Below are positions 40,710 to 48,963 of a DNA stretch of 64,000 bases, one piece after another. The notes under the pieces are model-generated. The model worked only from the letters and a program-made list of their open reading frames with translations. It searched no databases and was not told where the DNA came from. The first letter of the stretch is position 1, and every line of letters starts with the position of its first letter. A program made the position numbers and the translations under genes. This DNA comes from Phytohabitans kaempferiae (GTDB taxonomy: Bacteria > Actinomycetota > Actinomycetes > Mycobacteriales > Micromonosporaceae), in contig NZ_JBHLUH010000061.1 in the NCBI RefSeq assembly GCF_042433955.1, forward strand, positions 186,001-250,000, read 5' to 3'.

Positions 40710-41156
40710 TCAGTGCCAGTCGCCGCTGATCCGGACGTCCCGCGGATACGGCGTGCCGGTGCCGGTCTCGACCAGCCGCTTCAGGCTCAGCATGTACGTG
40801 GCCCACTTCGTGGTGCAGTGGGACATGAACTCGCCCGGCTCGCGCCAACCCTCGTGCTTGAACAGCACGAGGGTGTCGTCACCCTCGCGCCTGAGGTCGA
40901 AGGTGATGCGGGTACCGATCCAGGCCGGGTCGCCGTCGGTCACCTCCCACTCGACCCGCTCGTTCGGGCGCTGGTCGAGCACCTTCATGTCGAACCCGCC
41001 GGTGTCGCCGAAGCGAAACTGGATCGTGCCGCCGACCGCGCTCTCCCCGGTGGTCCCGGTGGTCCACCAGCCGGCGAGCCCGTCGCAGGTCGCGAGCGCG
41101 TCGTACACCTTCTCCAGCGGGGCGGTAGCCCCGATGCGGTGCAGGATGTCGGCCAT
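40710..41156 (-). CDS. SRPBCC (AHSA1-like) domain protein
   Basis: A 148-residue START/Bet v1-like fold protein: MADILHRIGATAPLEKVYDALAT, GLAGWWTTGTTG, VEWEVTDGDPAWIGTRITFDL split as strands, and FKHEGWREPGEFMSHCTTKWATYMLSLK at the end. Members bind hydrophobic ligands and are often co-encoded with ArsR repressors. The ATG at 41156 follows AGAGGGAA. A strong promoter with two ArsR-like operators lies upstream, but no arsR gene is adjacent. Confidence 0.9.
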   Translation of the reverse strand: MADILHRIGATAPLEKVYDALATCDGLAGWWTTGTTGESAVGGTIQFRFGDTGGFDMKVLDQRPNERVEWEVTDGDPAWIGTRITFDLRREGDDTLVLFKHEGWREPGEFMSHCTTKWATYMLSLKRLVETGTGTPYPRDVRISGDWH

Positions 41157-41231
41157 GGTCGTTCCCTCTTTCTCGTGGTGGGTCGTGCGGTCGGGATCGG
41201 CGGATCGCCTCGGCGATCCTGGTGAGGTGTA

Positions 41232-41247
41232 GCAACCATCTGGTTGC
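41232..41247. promoter_or_regulatory. ArsR-like operator 1 (perfect palindrome)
   Basis: GCAACCA-TC-TGGTTGC, a perfect 7+7 inverted repeat just downstream of the AHSA1 -10 box, positioned to block transcription initiation. Confidence 0.7.
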
Positions 41248-41252
41248 CGCCC

Positions 41253-41281
41253 AATGTATGGCAATCGGCCGGTTGCGTCAA
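41253..41281 (-). promoter_or_regulatory. Promoter of the AHSA1-like gene
   Basis: Minus-strand TTGACG (41276-41281) and TACATT (41253-41258) are 17 bp apart. Operator 2 fills the spacer and operator 1 lies across the start of transcription. Confidence 0.65.
41261..41276. promoter_or_regulatory. ArsR-like operator 2
   Basis: GCAATCGGCCGGTTGC has the same 16-bp shape as operator 1 with one mismatched pair. The two centres are 29 bp apart, almost three helical turns, so two dimers could bind the same DNA face. Confidence 0.6.
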
Positions 41282-41368
41282 CCGCGCGCCGGCTCCGCCA
41301 CGGGGCGCTGGCGGACCGTGGTTTGCCATGATGGACATTCCGTACTGCCATGCCGGCGAAAGGTTTCG

Positions 41369-41842
41369 ATGAGTACGACCTGGCGTCACCTGCCCACTCG
41401 CGCCGAGGCGATCGCGGTCGCCGCTTCGGACGCCGTCGCCGCCGCCCAGGAGCGGGACCGGGAAGGGCTCGCGGACGCCGTCGGGCCGCTCGCCGCCACC
41501 GAGGGGTCCGGACTGGTGCTGGGCGCGGTGGTGCGGCTCCTCCTGGAGGAGGCGCATCCGGACGGGCTGAGCGGCGACGACGTCCGCCAGGTTGTCGAGC
41601 GGTGTGTGCGGGCCGCCGCGGTGTGGGAGCCGGCCGTCGATCCGCACCTGCTGGTCGTCCTGCTGGCCGGCGCGTTGGGCGTTCACGATCAGGAAGAACA
41701 GGCGCCCCGCCCGGCGCCTGACGCACTGGCCCGGAATGCGGCACTGCTGGTGGCCCACCTGCTGGGCTCGGCGCCGCGTCCACTCGCGGGATACCTCACC
41801 GCGGCGTTCGCCGAGATCGAGCGCACCGAGCTGCTGGACTGA
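41369..41842 (+). CDS. Hypothetical protein (helical)
   Basis: A 157-residue, mostly helical Ala/Leu/Glu-rich protein starting MSTTWRHLPTRAEAIAVAAS at ATG 41369, after GCGAAAGG. There is no signal peptide, membrane helix or known motif. It is divergent from the AHSA1 gene and not recognisably an ArsR regulator: no winged-helix signature is seen. The function is unknown. Confidence 0.7.
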   Translation: MSTTWRHLPTRAEAIAVAASDAVAAAQERDREGLADAVGPLAATEGSGLVLGAVVRLLLEEAHPDGLSGDDVRQVVERCVRAAAVWEPAVDPHLLVVLLAGALGVHDQEEQAPRPAPDALARNAALLVAHLLGSAPRPLAGYLTAAFAEIERTELLD

Positions 41843-41850
41843 CCCCCCGG

Positions 41851-42087
41851 TCAGGCGGTCTCGGGCTCCGCGCGCCGGGAGTCGGCCGGCTCCGCGGCGA
41901 TCGACGAGTCGACGAGGCCGACGATGATCGCCTGGGCGATGACCTCGTTGGCCTGCGCCACTCGCGTGGCGACCTGCCTGACGAGGAGGACGGTGACGGC
42001 GACGGTCAGCAGGGTGGCGAGGACCTGCCAGCCGAGCGGGAGCGGGTATCCGATCCCGTTTGCTGAAATGGCAAGGTTATTTGTCAG
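41851..42087 (-). CDS. Small membrane protein with non-standard start codon
   Basis: A 78-residue reading frame ending at TGA 41851. It reads TNNLAISANGIGYPLPLGWQ at the start, then a membrane helix VLATLLTVAVTVLLV, a polar helix ATRVAQANEVIAQAIIVGLVD split in two, and a charged tail. The codon pattern and composition look like a real protein. No ATG, GTG or TTG lies upstream in frame; CTG at 42085-42087 (giving [M]TNNLAIS) is the best start, ATT at 42070-42072 (before SANGIGYPL) another. It sits between two rightward genes. Confidence 0.5.
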   Translation of the reverse strand: MTNNLAISANGIGYPLPLGWQVLATLLTVAVTVLLVRQVATRVAQANEVIAQAIIVGLVDSSIAAEPADSRRAEPETA

Positions 42088-42188
42088 CGGCGGGAGTTTT
42101 CCCGGACGCTGGTCGGCGTGGACGTCGACAGTCCCGCGCCCCGATCGCCGAGGCGACCGCCGCGGAGCACCGGAAGGAAACCGTTCTG

Positions 42189-42863
42189 ATGCGTGGACAC
42201 GGACACCAGCTCACCGAGGACGGGGCGGCCGCCATGTTCGAGCCGCCGAGCTGGGACGAGCGGTACTCCGGCCAGGAGAAGGTGTGGAGTGGAGAGCCGA
42301 ACCCGCAGCTGGTCGCCGAGGTGGCCGGGCTGACGCCGGGCACCGCGCTCGACGTCGGCTGCGGTGAGGGCGGCGACGTGATATGGCTGGCTCGCCAGGG
42401 CTGGACGGTCACCGGCGCCGACTTCTCCGCCAACGGCCTGGCGCGCGCCGCCCGGCACGCCGAGCAGGCCGGGGTCGCCGACCGCGTCGACTGGTGGCAG
42501 GTCGACGCGCGGGCCTTCGCGGCGGGCGGCCGCTCCTTCGACCTGGTCACCAGCCACTACCTGCACCCGCCGGACGGCGGGATGGTGGAGGTGACCCGCC
42601 GGCTTGCCGAGGCCGTCGCGCCCGGCGGCCACCTGCTCGTCGTCGGTCACGCGCCGTCCGAGGCGTTCACCCACCTGACCGGGAGCCAGCACCGGGCGAT
42701 GTTCCTCGCCGAGCAACTGCTGCCCGGCCTGCCGGACGGCTTCGAGGCCATCGTGGTCGAGCAGCGGCCGCGGACGGTGACCCGCGACGGCGTGACGGTC
42801 GACATCCAGGACTCCACGCTGCTCGCCCGCCGTACCGCCCAGGTCGCTCCGGCGGACGTGTAG
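42189..42863 (+). CDS. Class I SAM-dependent methyltransferase
   Basis: A 224-residue methyltransferase. The SAM-binding motif I is ALDVGCGEGGDVIWLA (about 53-68), motif II is TVTGADFSANGLARAA, and the post-motif is FDLVTSHYLHPP. WDERYSGQEKVWSGEPNPQL at the N-terminus is typical of the tellurite/thiopurine-type (TehB-like) methyltransferase branch. The substrate is unknown. The ATG at 42189 follows AAGGAAA. It is unlinked to its neighbours except by strand. Confidence 0.9.
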   Translation: MRGHGHQLTEDGAAAMFEPPSWDERYSGQEKVWSGEPNPQLVAEVAGLTPGTALDVGCGEGGDVIWLARQGWTVTGADFSANGLARAARHAEQAGVADRVDWWQVDARAFAAGGRSFDLVTSHYLHPPDGGMVEVTRRLAEAVAPGGHLLVVGHAPSEAFTHLTGSQHRAMFLAEQLLPGLPDGFEAIVVEQRPRTVTRDGVTVDIQDSTLLARRTAQVAPADV

Positions 42864-42938
42864 CGTGCGCCCCCGCCCGGCGGCGTTTATCCGTCGCCGG
42901 GCGGGGAAAGCGGCCGCCAGGTTCTTGGAGGTGAGAAT

Positions 42939-43403
42939 GTGGCAACGAGATCCAGATCCGCCTCCGCGCGGCAGGTCCGCGCCAGGCCGCTCGGCAGCAC
43001 CGTCGGCCTCGCGGTCGCGGTCGTGTTTCTGCTGGTCGGCATCCTGGGGTTCATCCCGGGCATCACGACCAACTACGGCGACATGCGGTTCGCCGGTCAT
43101 GAGTCGGGCGCCAAGCTGCTGGGCGTGTTCCAGGTGTCGGTCCTGCACAACATCGTCCATCTGCTCTACGGCATCGTCGGGCTCGCGCTGGCCCGCACGC
43201 TGTCCGGCGCCCGGCTCTACCTGATCGGCGGCGGCGCCATATACGCGGTGTTGTGGCTGTACGGCCTGGTGGTCGACCACGACAGCGCGGCCAACTTCGT
43301 GCCCTTCAACACCGCCGACAACTGGCTGCACCTGGGCCTGGCCATCGGCATGGTCGCACTCGGCCTGCTGGTGTCGCCGCGCCGCGCCATGGCACGACGG
43401 TGA
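42939..43403 (+). CDS. DUF4383 membrane protein
   Basis: A 154-residue protein with four hydrophobic helices (VGLAVAVVFLLVGILGFIPG, LHNIVHLLYGIVGLALA, YLIGGGAIYAVLWLYGLV, LHLGLAIGMVALGLLV), matching the DUF4383 family of actinobacterial integral membrane proteins of unknown function. GTG 42939 follows a near-perfect GGAGGTGA site. One copy of the dispersed X repeat lies just downstream. Confidence 0.85.
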   Translation: MATRSRSASARQVRARPLGSTVGLAVAVVFLLVGILGFIPGITTNYGDMRFAGHESGAKLLGVFQVSVLHNIVHLLYGIVGLALARTLSGARLYLIGGGAIYAVLWLYGLVVDHDSAANFVPFNTADNWLHLGLAIGMVALGLLVSPRRAMARR

Positions 43404-43440
43404 CACAGCAGCGTCGCCGAGGCCGTGGGGTCGTGTGCCG

Positions 43441-43499
43441 CGGAGGGTGAGGCCGCGGGAGCGGCGGTCCTGCCCACGGCGGAGATCGCGGTAGCTCAG
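43441..43499 (-). repeat. Dispersed repeat X, copy A
   Basis: Minus-strand GAGCTACCGCGAT, 15 variable bases, then GACCGCCGCTCCCGC and CCTCACCCTCC. Copies with identical spacing lie at 62876-62930 and 63421-63476. This copy abuts and slightly overlaps the 3' end of the GlxA-like gene. Confidence 0.8.
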
Positions 43500-44545
43500 A
43501 TCTGTGTCTTGGACCCGACCGTCTGGGCGTGGCCGCGGAAGGTGCGGCGGTAGGCGGTGGGCGGCACGCCGATCGAGGCTTGGAACTGCTGGCGGAGCGC
43601 GGCCGACGTGCCGAAGCCGGACTGGCGGGCCACCTGGTCGACGCCGAGGTCGGTGGTCTCCAGCAGCAACCGCGCCCGGTCGAGGCGTTGCTGGAGCAGC
43701 CACCGCGCGGGGCTCACGCCGGTCTCCTCCCGAAACCGCCGGGTGAACGTGCGCACGCTCATCCGCGCGTGCGCCGCCAGCGCCCGCAGCGTGAGCGGCT
43801 CGGCGAGGTGGGCCAGCGCCCACTCGCGGGTCGGTGCGGTGCCGGTCGAGCCGACCTCGGGGACCGGATGCTCGGTGTACTGCGCCTGCCCGCCCTCCCG
43901 CCACGGCGGCACCACGCACCGCCGGGCCGCCCGGTTGGCCACGCCGGTGCCGTGGTCGCGGCGGATGATGTGCAGACACAGGTCGATGCCCGCGGCCACC
44001 CCCGCCGACGTCAGGACCTCGCCGTCGTCGATGAAGAGCACGTCGGGGTCGAGCTTGACCATCGGGTACAGCCTGCGGAACACCTCCGCGTAGGCCCAGT
44101 GCGTCGACGCCGGGCGACCGTCGAGCAGGCCCGCCGCGGCCAGTGCGAAGGCGCCCGTGCAGATCGACACGATGCGCGCGCCCCGCCGGTGCGCCGCCCG
44201 CAGCGCCTCGCCCACCGCGGGGTCGACGGTGCCGTCGGTGAGCGGCGTGCCGTCGTGGATCCCCGGAACGACCACCGTGTCGGCGCTCTCGGTGAGCTCG
44301 AGGCCGTGGTCGGGCACCACCTGGAAGCGGGCGGCGCTGCGCACCGGGCCGCCGGTGGGCGTGCACACCTCGACCGAGTAGAGCCGGTGGCCGTCGGGGT
44401 CGCGGGCGGTGCCGAGCACCTGGGCGGGCGTGCCGAGGTCGAGCCCCACGACGTGGTCGAGGGCGAGCACGGCCACGCGGTGGGCGTTGGTCACCGGGCG
44501 GGTCGGGTCGGTGTGGCGGGCGTTTCGGGCGACGGACATGGCCAT
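43496..44545 (-). CDS. GlxA family AraC-type regulator (DJ-1/PfpI-like plus AraC HTH)
   Basis: A 349-residue regulator. Residues about 15-185 form a class-I-amidotransferase/DJ-1-like sensor domain (HRVAVLALDHVVGLDLG, IVSICTGAFALAAAGLLDG with the nucleophile-elbow Cys), and 215-330 a double AraC helix-turn-helix (REWALAHLAEPLTLRALAAH, MSVRTFTRRFREETGVSP, VDQVARQSGFGTSAALRQQF). Such proteins sense small metabolites and activate nearby genes. ATGs at 44545 and 44539 are both usable. It is divergent from an MFS transporter, its likely target. Confidence 0.9.
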   Translation of the reverse strand: MAMSVARNARHTDPTRPVTNAHRVAVLALDHVVGLDLGTPAQVLGTARDPDGHRLYSVEVCTPTGGPVRSAARFQVVPDHGLELTESADTVVVPGIHDGTPLTDGTVDPAVGEALRAAHRRGARIVSICTGAFALAAAGLLDGRPASTHWAYAEVFRRLYPMVKLDPDVLFIDDGEVLTSAGVAAGIDLCLHIIRRDHGTGVANRAARRCVVPPWREGGQAQYTEHPVPEVGSTGTAPTREWALAHLAEPLTLRALAAHARMSVRTFTRRFREETGVSPARWLLQQRLDRARLLLETTDLGVDQVARQSGFGTSAALRQQFQASIGVPPTAYRRTFRGHAQTVGSKTQI

Positions 44546-44606
44546 CAGTGTATGGCCCGATAATTGCGGATCATGGCTCGCGGGCCACTCGTCCGGCCCG
44601 TACCTC

Positions 44607-46070
44607 GTGATCGAGACTCGGGCGGTGACCCGTCGCCTCCACCCCGCCTGGCTCGTGGCCGCCGTCGCGTTCGTCGCGCTGGTCGGCGCCGCCGGCTTCC
44701 GCGCCACGCCCGCCGTGATGCTGCATCCGCTGCACGAGGAGTTCCGGTGGCCGCTCGCCACCATCTCCGCCGCGGTCTCGGTCAACCTGATCCTGTACGG
44801 CCTCACCGCCCCCTTCGCGGCCGCGCTGATGGAGCGGTTCGGCATGCGGCGCGTGGTCGCCGCCGCCCTCGTCCTCGTCGCGGCCGGCAGTGGGCTCACC
44901 GTCTTCATGAACGCGACCTGGCAGCTCATCCTCTGCTGGGGCGTCCTGGTCGGACTCGGCACGGGCTCGATGGCGCTGGCCTTCGTGGCGACGGTCACCG
45001 GACGGTGGTTCGTCAAGCGGCGCGGCCTGGTCACCGGCGTACTCACCGCGGGCGGCGCGGCCGGGCAGCTCGTCTTCCTGCCCCTCCTGGCGACCGTGGT
45101 CGAGGCGCGCGGCTGGCGCGTGGCCGCGCTGATCGTCGCCGGTGCCGCCCTGCTCGTCGTGCCCCTGGTGCTGTGGCGGCTGCGCGACCAGCCCGCCGAT
45201 CTGGGCGTGACCGCGTACGGCGGTGAGGTTGCTTCGTCTTCGTCTTCGGCTTCTGGCGGTGCGGCCGGTTCGCCGGCCATTTTGGACGGTTCGGCTGGTG
45301 CGGTCGCGGCTTCGGGCGGTGCCGGTGGCTCGCCGGCCGCTGGGGGCTGTGCGGGCCGTCCGGTGGTGGCGCCCGGTGTCGCGCCGCTCGCCGGGGGGCC
45401 GGCGGCGCGGGCGGTGGGCGCGCTGCGGGCGGCGGCGCGGACGCGAGCGTTCTGGCTGCTCGCGGGGGGCTTCGCGATCTGCGGCGCGACCACGAACGGC
45501 CTCGTCGGCACTCACTTCATCCCGGCCGCCCACGACCACGGCATGGCCGAGACGACCGCGGCGGGCCTGCTCGCGCTGGTCGGCCTCTTCGACATCGCCG
45601 GCACGATCGCCTCCGGCTGGCTCACCGACCGCGTGGACAGCCGCATCCTGCTCGGCGCCTACTACGCCCTCCGCGGCGGCTCGCTGCTGGTGCTGCCCAG
45701 CCTCTTCGCCGAGACGGCCGGGCCGACCATGCTGGTCTTCATCGTCTTCTACGGCCTCGACTGGGTCGCCACCGTCCCACCGACGGTCGTCCTCTGCCGC
45801 CAGTACTTCGGCGACGCCGGCCCGATCGTCTTCGGCTGGGTCTTCGCCTCCCACCAGATCGGCGCGGCGGTGGCCGCGACCGGCGCGGGCCTGGTCCGCG
45901 ACCAGTTGGGCACCTACGCCCTGGCCTGGTACGCCGCCGGCGCCCTCTCGATCGGCGCCGCGGTCCTCTCCCTCCTGCTCTACCGCGGCGGCCGCGTGTT
46001 CCCGGTCGCGATCGAGCAGCCCGCGCCGAAGGTGCCGGTGGGATGGCGGCTGCGTCCGGCGGACGAGTGA
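44607..46070 (+). CDS. MFS transporter with low-complexity central loop
   Basis: A 487-residue major facilitator with twelve predicted helices: RLHPAWLVAAVAFVALVG at the start, FGMRRVVAAALVLVAAG (motif A-like), GLVTGVLTAGGAAGQLVF and GTIASGWLTDRVDSRILLGA after the loop. This resembles the oxalate/formate or monocarboxylate exporter branch. Between helices 6 and 7 a stretch of about 60 residues is almost only Ser, Ala, Gly, Pro and Val (45225-45410). The GTG at 44607 or 44625 starts it. It is divergent from the GlxA-like regulator; a GATAAT -10 candidate lies near 44559. Confidence 0.87.
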   Translation: MIETRAVTRRLHPAWLVAAVAFVALVGAAGFRATPAVMLHPLHEEFRWPLATISAAVSVNLILYGLTAPFAAALMERFGMRRVVAAALVLVAAGSGLTVFMNATWQLILCWGVLVGLGTGSMALAFVATVTGRWFVKRRGLVTGVLTAGGAAGQLVFLPLLATVVEARGWRVAALIVAGAALLVVPLVLWRLRDQPADLGVTAYGGEVASSSSSASGGAAGSPAILDGSAGAVAASGGAGGSPAAGGCAGRPVVAPGVAPLAGGPAARAVGALRAAARTRAFWLLAGGFAICGATTNGLVGTHFIPAAHDHGMAETTAAGLLALVGLFDIAGTIASGWLTDRVDSRILLGAYYALRGGSLLVLPSLFAETAGPTMLVFIVFYGLDWVATVPPTVVLCRQYFGDAGPIVFGWVFASHQIGAAVAATGAGLVRDQLGTYALAWYAAGALSIGAAVLSLLLYRGGRVFPVAIEQPAPKVPVGWRLRPADE

Positions 46071-46100
46071 CGCGGGGAGGTCCTCGGCACGGCGGGCGCG

Positions 46101-46205
46101 CTCGCCTCGGATGCGGCGGTGGTGCTCGCTGGCGGGCGCGGCCACGGTGGGCGTCCTCGCTTCGGGTGTGGCGGTGGTGCTCGCCGGCGGAAGCTGCCAC
46201 GCACG
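46101..46205 (+). repeat. Tandem duplication of about 55 bp
   Basis: CTCGCCTCGGATGCGGCGGT at 46101 and CTCGCTTCGGGTGTGGCGGT at 46156 start two diverged copies; both continue with GGTGCTCGC and GGCGG. The 55-bp offset is not a multiple of three and no frame is conserved, so it is non-coding sequence between the MFS and oxidoreductase genes. Confidence 0.75.
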
Positions 46206-46257
46206 GGGCCGAGGCGGTGATTGATTCCTACTAAACCTATAGAGTAACGTCCTTGGT

Positions 46258-47535
46258 ATGGACGAGGCGGAGTACGACCGGACGCGTCTGGCGCAGTGGC
46301 TGGCGGGGGAGGCGCGGGCGGACGGGATCACGCGTCGCGACCTGATGCGGCTCTCGGCGAGCCTCGGGGTGGGCGTCGCGGCCGGTGCCGCGGTCGCGAC
46401 GGCACCCGCGGCGGCTGCGGCTCCTGCGGCGGCTGGCGTGGCGGCGGCTGTCGATCCGCCTATTCTCAAGCCGCTTCCGGCGGAGCTGTTCACCGTCTTC
46501 GGTACCAACGCGGAGACGAAGTGGGAGGCGCTGCGCGACACCGGCTACCTCGTACCCGTGGATCGCTTCTTCGTGCGCAACCACACGCTGACGCCGCGGA
46601 TCGACGCGGGCGACTGGCGGCTGCGGCTGTACGGCACCGGGCTGCGCGGCGCGCCGACGGCGGAGCGGCCGGTGGAGTTCACGTACCGGCAGTTGCGCGC
46701 CCTCCCCTCGGACACGGTCACCGCCGCGGTCGAGTGCGCGGGCAACGGTCGTAGCTTCTTCGCCAGCCAGCAGGGGCAGGCCGCGTCCGGCACGGCGTGG
46801 AAGCTGGGCGCGATCGGCGTGGCGCGGTGGCGGGGCGTGCGACTCTCCACTGTGCTCAAACGCGCCGGGCTGACCCGCGGGGCGGTCGACGCGCAGCCGG
46901 TCGGGCTCGATCCGGACTTCGTGAGTGGGGGCGTCAACCTCGGGCCGGTGCGCCGCCCGCTGCCGATCGAGAAGGCGCTGCACGATGTGCTGCTCGCGTA
47001 CGAGATGAACGGCGAGCCACTCCCACCCGACCACGGCTTCCCGGTGCGCGTGGTGGTACCCAACTGGATCGGCGTCGCATCGATCAAGTGGCTGGGCCAG
47101 CTCGAGGTCTCCGCCGAGCCGCTCTTCTCGCCATGGAACACGCAGTTCTACCGCCTCTTCGGCCCGACCTACCCGGCGGACGGCGAGTTGGTCAGCCGGC
47201 AGGCGGTGAAGAGCGCGTTCGAGCTGCCGTGGGAGGCGACGCTCTGCGCCGGTCGCCAGGTGCTGCGCGGGCGCTCGTGGTCGGGCAACGGGCGGATCCG
47301 CCGGGTCGAGGTGAGCGTCGACGGCCGCACCTGGCGTCCCGCCCGCCCGATCGGTCGCGGCCTCGGGACGGCGTGGCAACGCTGGGAGTACGAGTGGCGT
47401 GCGGCGCCCGGCGCCTACGCGCTACGGGCCCGTGCCACCGACGTCGAGGGCGTGACCCAGCCGGAGACGGTGCCGCACAACGCGCTGGGCTACCTGTTCG
47501 GCGCCATCGTCCGGCATCCGGTCACGGTGGTGTAG
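46258..47535 (+). CDS. Molybdopterin-dependent sulfite-oxidase-like enzyme, Tat-exported
   Basis: A 425-residue oxidoreductase. A twin-Arg signal (ITRRDLMRLSASLGVGVAAG, about 24-43) indicates export of the folded enzyme. The Moco-binding Cys160 lies in VECAGNGRSFF, and WKLGAIGVARWRGVRL plus FPVRVVVPNWIGVASIKWL are typical of the sulfite oxidase core. A C-terminal Mo-co dimerisation domain follows (RIRRVEVSVDGRTWRPA, YALRARATDVEG). The substrate may be sulfite or another sulfur or nitrogen compound; no heme domain or partner gene is present. The ATG is at 46258. Confidence 0.9.
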   Translation: MDEAEYDRTRLAQWLAGEARADGITRRDLMRLSASLGVGVAAGAAVATAPAAAAAPAAAGVAAAVDPPILKPLPAELFTVFGTNAETKWEALRDTGYLVPVDRFFVRNHTLTPRIDAGDWRLRLYGTGLRGAPTAERPVEFTYRQLRALPSDTVTAAVECAGNGRSFFASQQGQAASGTAWKLGAIGVARWRGVRLSTVLKRAGLTRGAVDAQPVGLDPDFVSGGVNLGPVRRPLPIEKALHDVLLAYEMNGEPLPPDHGFPVRVVVPNWIGVASIKWLGQLEVSAEPLFSPWNTQFYRLFGPTYPADGELVSRQAVKSAFELPWEATLCAGRQVLRGRSWSGNGRIRRVEVSVDGRTWRPARPIGRGLGTAWQRWEYEWRAAPGAYALRARATDVEGVTQPETVPHNALGYLFGAIVRHPVTVV

Positions 47536-47637
47536 CGCGCGAGTCTCGCGCCTCAGGCCTGCGCCTCGGGCCTCGGGGCGCCGTGGGCGTCGGGCGTCTT
47601 GCCTCGGGGCCTCGGGGCTGAGTGTGCGGTGCGTTGG

Positions 47638-48888
47638 TCAGGGGACTTCGACGGCGAGTCGTTCGGGGCGGGCCTGGCGGATCGGGGTGAGCGTGCCGCA
47701 CGCCGCGATGAGCAGGCACGCCACGCCGGCGACGAGGCAGGTCGCCGGCACGCCGTAGTGCGCCGCCGAGGTGGTGAGCACCGCCGCCCCGATCGGGCCG
47801 AGTGCCGAGTGGATCGTCCAGAACGACGCCGTGACCCGCCCCAGCAGGTGGTCGGGCGTCACCTCCTGGCGTAGTGACATCGAGCAGATGCCGGCCACGC
47901 CGATGCCGAAGACCACCGTGGTGGCGAGCGCGGCCACGACCGGGACGCTGCGCGACATGCCGATGCCCGCGATGGCCACGCCGCAGAGGGCGTACGAGCC
48001 GATCCAGCAGGCGCCGAAGCCGAGCGTCCGCCGCGCCGGTGCCACCACGAACGCCGCGATGATCGTGCCGACCGCGGCGGTCGCCAGCACGTACCCGACC
48101 GTGCCGTCGGACTGCCGCAGCTCGTGCCCCAGGTAGTACACGACGATGTCGGTGAGGCCGAGCGTGAGGAAGGTGAGGAAGGAGAGCAGCACCGTCAGCG
48201 CGCGCAGCACCGGATGCCGCCACAGGAAGCGTACGCCCACCACGAAGTCCCGCCACGACACGCCGTCCGGCGCGGGCACGTCGCGGGCAGGCGTGCGCAC
48301 GCGGAGTCGCACGAAGCAGAGCCCCACCGCCGAGACCGCGAAGGTGGCCGCGTCCACCGCGATCGCCGACGTCGGCCCGTACAGTCCACACAGCACACCG
48401 GCGATGACCGGGCCGCCCACGCTCGCGGCGGCGTACGTGGCGGAGAGGCGGGCGTTCGCCTCGGTGATGCGGTGCGGGTCGACGAGGTTGGTCACCGCGG
48501 CCACGTACGACACGCGGAAGACCATCGCGAACGCGGCGCTGAGCGGCACAATCGCGTACAGCAGCCAGATCTGCGGGGAGAACAGCCAGACGAGCGGGAT
48601 CAGCGCGTACAGGCCGGCGCGGGCCACGTCGCAGACGATAAGCAGCATCCGGCGGTCGATGCGGTCGGCGAGCGTGCCGGCGAAGACGCCCGCGACGATC
48701 GTGGCGGCGCCGGCGAGCCCGGTGAGCAGGCCCATCTGCGATACCGAGCCGGTGGCGCGGAGCATGAGGAGGGGGAGTGCCACGTACGAGAACGAGTCGC
48801 CCGCGACGGAGAGCGTCTGGACCAGCCAGAACAGCGTGAAGTCGCGATCTCGCCACAGGGACCCGGTGACCATGGCGTATTGGATCAT
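47638..48888 (-). CDS. MFS transporter (enterobactin-exporter / DUF894-like branch)
   Basis: A 416-residue MFS protein with twelve helices: WRDRDFTLFWLVQTLSVAGDS at the start, GVFAGTLADRIDRRMLLIVCD (motif A) and LRQEVTPDHLLGRVTASFWTI late, which are the marks of the EntS/macrolide-efflux-like branch. It probably exports a metabolite or drug. The ATG at 48888 or 48873 starts it. A perfect TGACGG-N7-CCGTCA palindrome begins at the base next to the start codon. It is divergent from the BNR-repeat protein. Confidence 0.87.
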   Translation of the reverse strand: MIQYAMVTGSLWRDRDFTLFWLVQTLSVAGDSFSYVALPLLMLRATGSVSQMGLLTGLAGAATIVAGVFAGTLADRIDRRMLLIVCDVARAGLYALIPLVWLFSPQIWLLYAIVPLSAAFAMVFRVSYVAAVTNLVDPHRITEANARLSATYAAASVGGPVIAGVLCGLYGPTSAIAVDAATFAVSAVGLCFVRLRVRTPARDVPAPDGVSWRDFVVGVRFLWRHPVLRALTVLLSFLTFLTLGLTDIVVYYLGHELRQSDGTVGYVLATAAVGTIIAAFVVAPARRTLGFGACWIGSYALCGVAIAGIGMSRSVPVVAALATTVVFGIGVAGICSMSLRQEVTPDHLLGRVTASFWTIHSALGPIGAAVLTTSAAHYGVPATCLVAGVACLLIAACGTLTPIRQARPERLAVEVP

Positions 48889-48907
48889 TGACGGGGAGTG
48901 TCCGTCA
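48889..48907. promoter_or_regulatory. Palindrome next to the MFS start codon
   Basis: TGACGG-GGAGTGT-CCGTCA, a perfect 6+6 inverted repeat directly upstream of the leftward ATG at 48888. It could be a repressor site or an mRNA hairpin that hides the start. Confidence 0.5.
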
Positions 48908-48963
48908 GTATCGATGGACGTTAACATCCTCACATTGACGTGCGTACGGTATGTTTTGCGTGT

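Noticed and set aside
43491..43499. GTAGCTCAG looking like the D-arm of a tRNA
   Set aside because: No acceptor stem, anticodon arm or T-loop can be formed around it; the bases belong to repeat X.
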